5,428 nucleotides of DNA from Elusimicrobiota bacterium (GCA_031256695.1 JAIRQB010000125.1:1-5428), one strand, 5' to 3'; positions 1 to 5,428 are shown, counted from the first letter of the stretch. Notes: generated by a model not told the origin, from the letters alone. Made by a program: numbers and translations.

Positions 1-1390
1 CTAAATAGTGGTCTGAAAAAGCGTAATTTTGTTCAGGGTCTAAAACTTCAAGCAATGCAGAAGAAGGATCTCCGCGCCAGTCGCTGCCGATTTTATCTAT
101 CTCGTCTAAAATAAAAACGGGATTATTTGAATCCGCCTTTTTCATAGATTGAATTATTTTGCCCGGCAGAGAGCCTATATAAGTGCGGCGGTGTCCGCGT
201 ATTTCAGCCTCGTCGCGCACGCCTCCCATAGAAATGCGGACAAAATTGCGCCCTAAACTGCGCGCTACAGATTTTGCTATTGAAGTTTTGCCGACGCCGG
301 GAGGACCGATAAAGCAAAGGATTGGTCCCTTGATTTTTTTTACGCGGGATAAAATCGCCAAATACTCCAAAATCCTTTCTTTGATTTTTTCTAATCCGTA
401 ATGATCTTCGTCAAGAATCGCCTTTGCCCTGTTTAAATCTAAATTGTCCTCTGTTGATTTTTCCCAAGGCAAATCCAAAATCCACTCTAAATAAGTTCTT
501 ATAACTGTAGCCTCAGGCGACATCGGCATCATCTTTTCAAGCCTTGCCAATTCTTTATCAGCCGCTTCTCTTGCCGCTTTAGAGAGTTTTGCTTTTTTTA
601 TTTTGATTTTTAACTCATCTATATCTTTTTGGCTTTCATCTTTTTGATTTAACTCTTTCTGTATAGCCTTCATCTGCTCGTTTAAATAATATTCTTTCTG
701 ATTTTTTTCCATCTGCCCTCTGACTCTGTTTTGAATTTGTTTTTCAATGTTTAAAATTTCAATTTCAGAGTTCAAAATATCAACTATTTTTTCCAGTCTT
801 GAAAGCGGATTTATGATTTCAAGCAGCGCTTGTTTGTCCTCGTTTTTTACACTCAAATGAGCCGCTATAGTGTCGGCAAGGCGCGCAGGCTCTTCAATAT
901 TTTCTAAAGAATACGCCAATTCAACGGGCATACGGGGGTTTAACTTCACATATTTTTCAAAAAGGGATAAGGCATTGCGCATAGTCGCTTCAAGGCTTGG
1001 AGTTTTTTCAATGTTTTCATCTATAGCCTTTACGCCTACTTCAACATAGCCGTTATCGTTTAATTTAAAATCAGTCCACTGAAAACGCGATATGCCTTCC
1101 ACCAGCGCTTTCAAAGAGCCGTCGGGCATTTTAAGCATCTGTAAAACTTCGCATACTGTCCCTATAGAAAATATATCGCTTGGCGACGGATCTTCTATAT
1201 GGACATTTTTTTGCGTCACTATAAAAATATATCTATGAGTTGACATAGCCTCTTCTAAAGCCCTAATTGACTTATCTCTCCCGACTGATATAGGCAATAC
1301 CATAGCGGGATAGACGATAATGTCCCTTATCGGCAGCATAGGTAAAATATTAGGTATTTCATTGTCTTGCTGTTTAATTATATCGCTCAT
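1..1390 (-). CDS. lon: ATP-dependent protease Lon, N-terminal 463 codons (3' end beyond window)
   Basis: Lon (LonA type) is a cytoplasmic homo-oligomeric AAA+ serine protease that degrades misfolded and regulatory proteins. The frame is open from the ATG at 1390 to the left edge, giving 463 residues without a stop. Residues about 15-205 form the N-terminal substrate-binding (LAN) domain, starting at LPMLPIRD. A coiled-coil helical region follows, with the family signature QMEKNQKEYYLNEQMKAIQK at about 226-245. The AAA+ module has Walker A GPPGVGKT at 362-369, RGHRRTYIGSLPGKI near 398-412 and Walker B FILDEIDK at 426-433. These positions are within a few residues of E. coli Lon. The rest of the AAA+ lid and the protease domain with the Ser-Lys dyad, about 320 residues, lie off the window. 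The start is fixed by an ATGA overlap with clpX and a strong GGAGGAG Shine-Dalgarno, so translational coupling is likely. No frameshift is seen. Identity is very secure. Confidence 0.97.
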   Translation of the reverse strand, partial: MSDIIKQQDNEIPNILPMLPIRDIIVYPAMVLPISVGRDKSIRALEEAMSTHRYIFIVTQKNVHIEDPSPSDIFSIGTVCEVLQMLKMPDGSLKALVEGISRFQWTDFKLNDNGYVEVGVKAIDENIEKTPSLEATMRNALSLFEKYVKLNPRMPVELAYSLENIEEPARLADTIAAHLSVKNEDKQALLEIINPLSRLEKIVDILNSEIEILNIEKQIQNRVRGQMEKNQKEYYLNEQMKAIQKELNQKDESQKDIDELKIKIKKAKLSKAAREAADKELARLEKMMPMSPEATVIRTYLEWILDLPWEKSTEDNLDLNRAKAILDEDHYGLEKIKERILEYLAILSRVKKIKGPILCFIGPPGVGKTSIAKSVARSLGRNFVRISMGGVRDEAEIRGHRRTYIGSLPGKIIQSMKKADSNNPVFILDEIDKIGSDWRGDPSSALLEVLDPEQNYAFSDHYL

Positions 1391-2703
1391 GCGCTCTCCT
1401 CCGTTCCATCGCGAAACTCTAAATTAGGTCTTTCTTTCTCTAAAACCGTTCCTTTTGTAATTATGCATTTACTGATTCTATTGTTGTCGGGTATTTCAAA
1501 CATAATGTCGCGCAAGATATTTTCAATTATGGCGCGCAATCCTCTTGCGCCCGACCCTTTTTTTATAGATTTTTGCGCTATGCTTTTAAGCGCTTCCTCT
1601 TCAAAAATAAGTTCTACTGATTCCCGCGCAAAAATCTTCGTAAATTGCTTGATTAAAGAATTGCGCGGCTCGGTTAGAATGCGGATTAAATCTGCTTCTG
1701 TGAGATGATTTAAAACCGACACTACGGGAACTCTGCCTACAAATTCTGGAATTAAACCGTATTTAATTAAATCCTCGCTTTCTACAAAGTTCAAAAAAGA
1801 TTTTGAATCGGCTTTTATATTGACAGCCGTCATACTTGATTTGTCTTTTATAAAGCCCAAAGATTTTTGAGACAGCCTCTTCTCAACTATTTTGTCTAAT
1901 CCGCTAAACGCCCCGCCGCAAATAAATAATATATTGGAAGTGTCTAACTTAATATAGTCTTGGCTTGGGTGTTTGCGCCCGCCTTGAGGCGGGACATTGG
2001 CTATTGTGCCTTCTATAATTTTAAGCAAAGCCTGCTGAACGCCTTCGCCTGAAACATCTCTCGTAATTGAAGGGCTGTCTGATTTGCGGGCGATTTTATC
2101 TATCTCATCTATATAGACTATTCCTAACTGGGCTTTTTTTATATTGTGATTTGCATTCTGCACAAGTCTTAAAAGTATATTTTCTACGTCTTCTCCGACA
2201 TAACCCGCCTCTGTGAGCGTAGTAGCGTCTGCAATAGCAAAAGGCACTGACAGAAGCCTTGCCAATGTTTGAGCGAGCAGAGTTTTGCCCGTCCCCGTAG
2301 GTCCTATAAGCAGGACATTTGATTTTTGCAATTCAACTTCTTTCTCCTTTCTAAAAATAGATTCTCTAAAAGATAAATTTTCCACTCTCCTGTAATGATT
2401 ATAGACTGCCACCGCTAAAGTTTTTTTAGTTTCATCTTGCCCTACTACATATTGGTCTAAAACCCTTTTTATTTGGCTTGGTCTTGGTATATTTAAAGCC
2501 ATATCCGACATACTGTATATTCCGCCGTCTTCGTCAAAGACTTCTTTATCAAGCAAAGCATATGAACTTTTGACGCATTCTTCGCATATATATATCCCGT
2601 ATTTTCCGACAAGCCTCAATGGAAAACCTTTGCCGCAAAAAATGCATTTCTGTTTAGACGGCTCTGCGCCGAAAGCGGAATAATCTTTATCTTTTATAGT
2701 CAT
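1387..2703 (-). CDS. clpX: ATP-dependent Clp protease ATP-binding subunit ClpX
   Basis: ClpX is the hexameric AAA+ unfoldase that recognises tagged or regulatory proteins and threads them into ClpP. The 438 residues are close to the usual length of about 420. A zinc-binding domain has Cys20, Cys23, Cys40 and Cys43, but only 16 residues separate the two pairs, against 18 in E. coli and B. subtilis. Next come Walker A GPTGTGKT (134-141), pore loop GYVGED (167-172), Walker B with DEIDK (199-203) and the RKH pore motif in GGRKHP (241-246). The ClpP-docking loop reads LGF (282-284) instead of the common IGF, a conservative change. The arginine finger is in PEFVGR (Arg324) and sensor II is GARGLR (385-390). 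All ATPase motifs are intact. The ATG at 2703 is preceded by AGAGGA (2715-2720) at a rather long 11-nt spacing. The gene lies 19 bp after clpP and overlaps lon by 4 bp, so it is presumably in the same transcript. Confidence 0.98.
   Translation of the reverse strand: MTIKDKDYSAFGAEPSKQKCIFCGKGFPLRLVGKYGIYICEECVKSSYALLDKEVFDEDGGIYSMSDMALNIPRPSQIKRVLDQYVVGQDETKKTLAVAVYNHYRRVENLSFRESIFRKEKEVELQKSNVLLIGPTGTGKTLLAQTLARLLSVPFAIADATTLTEAGYVGEDVENILLRLVQNANHNIKKAQLGIVYIDEIDKIARKSDSPSITRDVSGEGVQQALLKIIEGTIANVPPQGGRKHPSQDYIKLDTSNILFICGGAFSGLDKIVEKRLSQKSLGFIKDKSSMTAVNIKADSKSFLNFVESEDLIKYGLIPEFVGRVPVVSVLNHLTEADLIRILTEPRNSLIKQFTKIFARESVELIFEEEALKSIAQKSIKKGSGARGLRAIIENILRDIMFEIPDNNRISKCIITKGTVLEKERPNLEFRDGTEESA
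1396..1402 (-). promoter_or_regulatory. Shine-Dalgarno of lon, inside the clpX 3' end
   Basis: The minus strand reads GGAGGAG, then five bases, then the lon ATG. It lies within the last codons of clpX, whose TGA overlaps the lon ATG (ATGA, 1387-1390). This supports the lon start and suggests ribosomes re-initiate from clpX into lon. Confidence 0.8.
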
Positions 2704-2722
2704 ATTTTTTTAAATCCTCTTG

Positions 2723-3346
2723 CTATTTATTTTCAGCGTCTTTCATAGAAACTATCACTTCGTCAATCAGTCCGTATTCTTTAGCCTCTTGAGCCGACAT
2801 ATAATAATTTCTATCTGTGTCTTTCAAAACCTGCGCTTTATTCTTCCCCGTGTGAAAAGCCAAAATTTCAGACAATTTCTCTTTTGCCGCTATGAGTTCT
2901 TTCGTCTCTATTTCAATATCGGAAGCGGAGCCTGAAAGCCCTCCGCCGTAAATGAGGGGCTGATGCATCATAATTCTTGAATGCGGCAGGGCATATCTTT
3001 TGCCTTTCGTCCCGGCGGCAAGAAGCAAAGCGCCGAATGACATAGCCATACCCATACAAATTGTAGTAATTGGGCTTTTTATAAATTGCATCGTGTCATA
3101 AACAGCAAGACCTGCATTTACCGCCCCGCCTGGGGAATTTATATACAAACTTATATCTTTCCCCTGCTCTTCTGAATCAAGATATAGAAGTTGAGAGATG
3201 AGAATATTTGCAGATTCAGTAGTCACAGCGCCATCATAGCCCCCTACAAAAATAATTCTGTCTTTTAAAAGCCTTGAATATATGTCAAATGTCACCGCTG
3301 AACCTTGACTCCATCTCTCTATTACTGTCGGTATTATGCCGGGCAT
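2723..3346 (-). CDS. clpP: ATP-dependent Clp protease proteolytic subunit ClpP, with Asn at the catalytic Asp position
   Basis: ClpP forms the double-ring tetradecameric serine peptidase chamber that degrades polypeptides delivered by ClpX. The 207 residues match the family length. The N-terminus (IPTVIE), DIYSRLLKDRIIF (21-33), LYINSPGG (67-74) and the C-terminal EAKEYGLIDEV are typical. The nucleophile is Ser103 in GMAMSFGA, where the family usually reads GMAASMGA, and the general base is His128 in MMHQP. By alignment to the E. coli motif DTERD and the B. subtilis and S. aureus motif DTDRD, the triad Asp corresponds to Asn180 in DTDRN (codon AAT, 2807-2809). There are also about three extra residues after HQP (LIYGGGLSGSASDIEI). 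Listeria monocytogenes ClpP1 is a known isoform with Asn in the triad. The protein may be weakly active alone or partner another ClpP; this is inference. The start is fixed by AAAGGAG, and the gene lies 11 bp after tig and 19 bp before clpX. Confidence 0.96.
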   Translation of the reverse strand: MPGIIPTVIERWSQGSAVTFDIYSRLLKDRIIFVGGYDGAVTTESANILISQLLYLDSEEQGKDISLYINSPGGAVNAGLAVYDTMQFIKSPITTICMGMAMSFGALLLAAGTKGKRYALPHSRIMMHQPLIYGGGLSGSASDIEIETKELIAAKEKLSEILAFHTGKNKAQVLKDTDRNYYMSAQEAKEYGLIDEVIVSMKDAENK

Positions 3347-3352
3347 TTTTTA

Positions 3353-3359
3353 CTCCTTT
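3353..3359 (-). promoter_or_regulatory. Shine-Dalgarno of clpP overlapping the tig stop codon
   Basis: The minus strand reads TAAAGGAG followed by TAAAAA and then the clpP ATG at 3346. The first TAA is the tig stop, so the AAAGGAG ribosome-binding site begins within it. This places clpP translation directly behind tig and supports one polycistronic message. Confidence 0.8.
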
Positions 3360-4653
3360 AATCTTTAACTATTTCCGTGATTTTTGCATTGGCAATCAAG
3401 AAATCAAAAATTTTGTTTTCTTTAAGATAAGACTTAATTGAGTCTTTGTTTTTCTCAAAGTATTCAGCGCCGTTTTTAGGATTTCCTTCTAAAATTTTGG
3501 CTCTTTCTTTTTCAATTTCCTCTTCTGAAACCTGCATATTTTCTGCCGTATAAATTTTATTGATTATATAAGACAGCCTCACTGAGTTTTCCGCATCTTT
3601 TTTTATTATCTCTTGAGCGCTTTTGATTTCATTGTCTATATAATCTCGGCTATAGCCGTATAATCTGCTTTTCAAGCGTTCTATTACAGTTTTTTCCTGC
3701 TCTTTTATTAAACATTGAGGGACTTCAAAGACATTTTTTTCTAATAAATAATCGTCAATAATTCTATAAACCGCTTCTTGCTGCCGCTCTTTCTCCCCGC
3801 GCTCTAAATTCTCTTTAACTTTCTTTTTTAAATCCTCTAAATTTTCGCAATCCAAATCTTTGGCAAAATCGTCGTTTAATTCAGGCGCTTCTTTTTCTTT
3901 GATTGAATTTATTTTTATTTTAAAAACAACTTCTTTGCCCGCGAATAGTTTATTTGGATAATTGCTTTCATAATGCGCTTTTATTTCTCTTTCATCGTTT
4001 TCTTTAGCGCCAAAAAGCCCGTCTTTAAACTCTTTCAAAGTTCTATCTAAACTTAAATCTATGGCAAATTCTTTAACTGAGAGTTCTTTTATTTTTTCGC
4101 CTTTCTCATCAAAAACATCGTAATTGGCATATACTATTGACTTTTCACCGACTATGCCTGTCTTTGAAGGCGCAACAATGCTGTTTCTCTGTCTTAAAGC
4201 GTCAAGCGCTTTTAAAATTTTTTCATCTGTAATTTTAAAAATCTCTTTTTGAACAGGGATTTCTTTATAATCTTTAACCTCAAAACTCGGCGAGCATTCG
4301 GCTGTAAAACGGTATTTCAAATTTTCCCCCGTTTTATAATCTATCTCATCAACTATTGGAATATCCAAAGGATTAAAATTCTCTCTTTCCATAGCGGCAA
4401 AAACAGTTTGCTTGACTAAATTTTCAACAGCATCATTTTTAGCCGCTTCAAAATAAGAATCTTTGATAATATCCCTCGGCGCTTTGCCTTGCCTGAAACC
4501 GGGTATTTTGACGCGCTTTTGCGTAGAAATAAGCAGTTTTTCAATCTCGCCTTCTACAGCAGAACTTTCTATTTCAACCTCAATAGAAATAGATACCGCT
4601 TTTTTCTCTAAAACTTGAGACTTAAATTCAATTTTTTCTTTTTGCTCTGCCAT
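3358..4653 (-). CDS. tig: Trigger factor (ribosome-associated chaperone)
   Basis: Trigger factor docks at the ribosomal exit tunnel, next to protein L23, and shields nascent chains. The 431 residues match the usual length of about 430. The N-terminal ribosome-binding domain carries GFRQGKAP (52-59), equivalent to the GFRxGKxP signature. It starts about nine residues further in than in E. coli, owing to a charged N-terminal extension (MAEQKEKIEF). An FKBP-like domain occupies roughly residues 165-255. It keeps LKEFKDGLFGAK (about 206-217), like the family's IPGFEDGI motif, but several positions of the usual aromatic PPIase pocket look altered, so catalytic activity cannot be assumed. The remaining residues to 431 form the Glu/Lys-rich helical C-terminal chaperone domain. 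The ATG at 4653 is preceded by AGAGGGG (4659-4665) five bases away, which supports this start. tig is the first protein gene of the tig-clpP-clpX-lon cluster and lies 76 bp after tRNA-Leu. Confidence 0.97.
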   Translation of the reverse strand: MAEQKEKIEFKSQVLEKKAVSISIEVEIESSAVEGEIEKLLISTQKRVKIPGFRQGKAPRDIIKDSYFEAAKNDAVENLVKQTVFAAMERENFNPLDIPIVDEIDYKTGENLKYRFTAECSPSFEVKDYKEIPVQKEIFKITDEKILKALDALRQRNSIVAPSKTGIVGEKSIVYANYDVFDEKGEKIKELSVKEFAIDLSLDRTLKEFKDGLFGAKENDEREIKAHYESNYPNKLFAGKEVVFKIKINSIKEKEAPELNDDFAKDLDCENLEDLKKKVKENLERGEKERQQEAVYRIIDDYLLEKNVFEVPQCLIKEQEKTVIERLKSRLYGYSRDYIDNEIKSAQEIIKKDAENSVRLSYIINKIYTAENMQVSEEEIEKERAKILEGNPKNGAEYFEKNKDSIKSYLKENKIFDFLIANAKITEIVKD

Positions 4654-4692
4654 TTTTGCCCCTCTATTTTTATTTTTATTTTATGCATATTT

Positions 4693-4708
4693 GTCTTTAC
4701 AGAAAGAC
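4693..4708. promoter_or_regulatory. Short perfect hairpin in the tRNA-Leu/tig spacer
   Basis: GTCTTT and AAAGAC form a perfect 6-bp stem around a 4-nt loop (ACAG on the plus strand, CTGT on the minus strand). No U-run follows on either strand, so it is not a standard intrinsic terminator. It lies in the 76-nt spacer between the tRNA 3' end and the tig start. It could be a processing or stability element of a joint transcript, or a leader structure of tig. A stem this short can also occur by chance. Confidence 0.35.
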
Positions 4709-4729
4709 TGCGGCAAAACTATTTTTTTA

Positions 4730-4810
4730 TGCGGGCGAAGGGACTTGAACCCCCACACCTTGCGGTATATGGTCCTAAGCCATATGCGTCTGCCATTCCG
4801 CCACGCCCGC
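4730..4810 (-). tRNA. tRNA-Leu, anticodon UAG
   Basis: The 81-nt gene folds as a class II (long variable arm) leucine tRNA. It has a perfect 7-bp acceptor stem (GCGGGCG with CGCCCGC), a 3-bp D stem (GCG/CGC) with loop GAATGGCAGA, and a 5-bp anticodon stem TATGG/CCATA. The loop CTTAGGA carries anticodon TAG at 4775-4777. A short variable arm (ACC-GCAA-GGT) and a T arm with TTCAAGT follow. The discriminator is A at 4730. No CCA is encoded, since TAA follows, so CCA would be added after transcription. It reads CUN-family leucine codons. It is on the same strand as tig, directly upstream, with no terminator between, so a shared transcript is plausible. Confidence 0.97.
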
Positions 4811-4817
4811 CCTCTCT

Positions 4818-4823
4818 ACTATA
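4818..4823 (-). promoter_or_regulatory. Possible -10 box for tRNA-Leu
   Basis: The minus strand reads TATAGT within TTTTATAGT. It ends 7 nt before the first base of the tRNA, which would place transcription start almost at the mature 5' end. At 17-bp spacing the -35 position would read ATATAA, a poor match, so this is only a weak promoter call. Transcription could instead enter from further upstream. Confidence 0.3.
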
Positions 4824-4830
4824 AAAGCCG

Positions 4831-4846
4831 ATATAAGTCCTTATAT
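4831..4846. promoter_or_regulatory. 16-bp operator-like palindrome upstream of tRNA-Leu
   Basis: ATATAAG-TC-CTTATAT is a perfect 7-bp inverted repeat around a 2-bp centre. It covers the position where the -35 region would fall if the TATAGT box is the tRNA promoter. It has the geometry of a dimeric repressor or activator site, but it is AT-rich and could arise by chance. No regulator can be named. It does not resemble the CIRCE heat-shock operator. Confidence 0.3.
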
Positions 4847-4853
4847 TATGAAG

Positions 4854-4936
4854 AGCGCTTTGCCTTTTTCGCATCTGCTCCGCTGCAAGAACCCGTAAAA
4901 CTTTGCGCCCCGCATATACGAAAAATGCTTTGCGCG
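4854..4936. repeat. GC-richer intergenic island bounded by imperfect inverted repeats
   Basis: The left end AGCGCTTTGCCTTTTTCG (4854-4871) and right end CGAAAAATGCTTTGCGCG (4919-4936) are inverted copies matching at 13 of 18 positions. They enclose 47 bp that are clearly more GC-rich than the flanks. CTTTGCGC also recurs directly at 4901-4908 and 4928-4935. The element could be a dispersed palindromic repeat or small MITE-like unit, a structured RNA, or a leftover of mobile DNA. The window alone cannot decide. No convincing gene lies in it. Confidence 0.35.
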
Positions 4937-4940
4937 GTTA

Positions 4941-4986
4941 AAGTCTATAAAATAAGCCTTTAAACAACTTCTTAAAAGCCTATAAA
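4941..4986. repeat. Three imperfect copies of an 11-mer, AAGYCTWTAAA
   Basis: AAGTCTATAAA (4941-4951), AAGCCTTTAAA (4954-4964) and AAGCCTATAAA (4976-4986) are same-orientation copies with starts 13 and 22 bp apart. They lie between the GC-rich island and the recombinase stop. They may be binding sites for a DNA-binding protein, for example on the mobile element, or chance similarity in AT-rich DNA. Confidence 0.3.
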
Positions 4987-5042
4987 AGAAAAATGCGCTG
5001 CACAGGAACATAACTTAAATCATTTTCCGACGACAGTATCAG

Positions 5043-5078
5043 AAACAGGGTAAAATTTGGGTAAAAATATACCTGTTT
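5043..5078. repeat. Inverted repeat AAACAGG/CCTGTTT enclosing GGGTAAAA direct repeats
   Basis: AAACAGG (5043-5049) and CCTGTTT (5072-5078) are perfect 7-bp inverted arms around 22 bp. The direct repeat GGGTAAAA occurs at 5048-5055 and 5059-5066, an 11-bp period of about one helical turn. The structure starts about 20 bp past the recombinase stop codon, a usual place for integrase core or arm-type binding sites and att sites. With a 22-nt loop and no U-run it is a poor intrinsic terminator. Function is inferred from position only. Confidence 0.4.
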
Positions 5079-5098
5079 TCATACTATTTTCAGTCTTT

Positions 5099-5428
5099 TT
5101 AGTAATCAATCATATTTATATTTTCAGAATGTTTTTCAGTCGTTATATGCCGATACACTTCTAAAATTTTCAAATTACTTATACGGGCGTATTTGAGTAT
5201 ATCAGCGCTGTCTATTCCGCTATTTGCAAGTTTAGAAATATAAGTATGTCTGCAGGTATGCGCTCCCGCCTCTTTTATGCCTATACGCCGCAAAAACTTT
5301 TTAGCAAGTATAGAATATAATCCTGTATCTATTTCTCTATCTTGTATATACGGCGCTACATACTTATCAGCAGGCTCGGCTTTAAATAATGCTGTCAAAT
5401 ACTCTCTTAACTTATTATGAAGCGGTAT
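5099..5428 (-). CDS. Tyrosine recombinase/integrase, C-terminal 109 residues (5' end beyond window)
   Basis: The frame is open from the right edge to the TAA at 5099-5101. The N-terminal arm and core-binding domains and the first catalytic Arg lie off the window. Visible residues, numbered from the edge, begin with IPLHNKLREYL, a typical integrase strand. They include box II GAHTCRHTY with His57 and Arg60, and the nucleophile Tyr92 in VYRHITTEKH, which matches XerD's IYTHVATER. The spacing from box II His to Tyr equals that of E. coli XerD (Tyr is residue 36 of the segment). Aligned this way, the Gly-His of box III (LLGHS) is replaced by Arg82-Ile83 (YARIS), so the usual third-position His/Trp is missing. 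Such enzymes cut and rejoin DNA for phage or integrative-element integration, or Xer-type resolution. The gene is on the same strand as tRNA-Leu, about 290 bp upstream of it. It is probably the end of a mobile element, active or decaying. Confidence 0.85.
   Translation of the reverse strand: MPLHNKLREYLTALFKAEPADKYVAPYIQDREIDTGLYSILAKKFLRRIGIKEAGAHTCRHTYISKLANSGIDSADILKYARISNLKILEVYRHITTEKHSENINMIDY

Noticed and set aside
183..401. Plus-strand reading frame opposite lon
   Set aside because: It lies antisense to the Walker A region of lon, has no family resemblance and is a shadow of that gene.
1367..1708. Plus-strand reading frame of 113 codons opposite the clpX 3' end
   Set aside because: It is fully explained as the antisense of clpX and the start of lon, and it encodes no recognisable domain.
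4654..4729. CIRCE or another recognisable heat-shock operator upstream of tig
   Set aside because: No TTAGCACTC-N9-GAGTGCTAA-like sequence is present; only the short GTCTTT/AAAGAC hairpin is.
4730..4760. Integration of the element at the tRNA-Leu 3' end
   Set aside because: The recombinase is on the 5' side of the tRNA, the 3' side leads straight into intact tig, and I found no second copy of the tRNA 3' end in the window.
4841..4915. Minus-strand 24-codon frame beginning MRGAKFYGF
   Set aside because: It has no Shine-Dalgarno, is very short and lies inside the inverted-repeat island, so a repeat explains it better than a gene.
4615..4963. Two overlapping plus-strand frames across tig, tRNA-Leu and the intergenic region
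   Set aside because: They run through the antisense of the tRNA and have no ribosome-binding site or domain. The phrase RRDLNPH is the common artefact of translating an antisense tRNA.
5043..5078. Intrinsic terminator for the recombinase gene
   Set aside because: The loop is 22 nt and neither strand has a U-run after the stem.

Overview
This is a chromosomal window from an AT-rich bacterium, estimated by eye at well under 40% GC. It carries the classical protein quality-control cluster, with every gene on the minus strand. Read in transcription order from the right edge, it holds the C-terminal end of a tyrosine recombinase, an intergenic stretch of about 290 bp, tRNA-Leu(UAG), tig (trigger factor), clpP, clpX and the first 463 codons of lon. 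The order tRNA-Leu - tig - clpP - clpX - lon recurs in Gram-negative-type lineages such as Deltaproteobacteria and, from memory, Elusimicrobiota. The low GC and the style of the proteins make a gut- or termite-associated Elusimicrobiota-like lineage (Endomicrobia) my best guess. That guess is inference only.

Positions 1-4653 look like one operon. tig and clpP are separated by 11 bp (3347-3357), clpP and clpX by 19 bp, and clpX and lon overlap in an ATGA. Each start has a purine-rich Shine-Dalgarno, and no terminator or internal promoter stands out. The products cooperate: trigger factor binds nascent chains at the ribosome exit, ClpX unfolds substrates for the ClpP chamber, and Lon is an independent AAA+ protease. 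The tRNA lies 76 bp upstream of tig with no terminator between them, so it may be co-transcribed.

The most interesting protein-level feature is ClpP. The Ser and His of the catalytic triad are present (S103, H128), but the residue aligned with the catalytic Asp is Asn180. The neighbourhood is also unusual: GMAMSFG around the serine and about three extra residues after HQP. An Asn in this position is known for Listeria monocytogenes ClpP1, an isoform that works with a second, canonical ClpP. Here it sits in the main tig-clpP-clpX-lon locus.

Positions 4811-5098 hold no convincing gene but are rich in small-scale structure: a 16-bp palindrome over the presumed tRNA promoter, a GC-richer island bounded by imperfect inverted repeats, three copies of an 11-mer, and an inverted repeat enclosing two GGGTAAAA direct repeats just beyond the recombinase stop codon. 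The recombinase keeps the H-x-x-R and Tyr of the catalytic set but lacks the usual His/Trp of box III, so it may be diverged or decaying. The right part of the window is therefore the edge of a former or current mobile element. I see no clear new multi-gene system.
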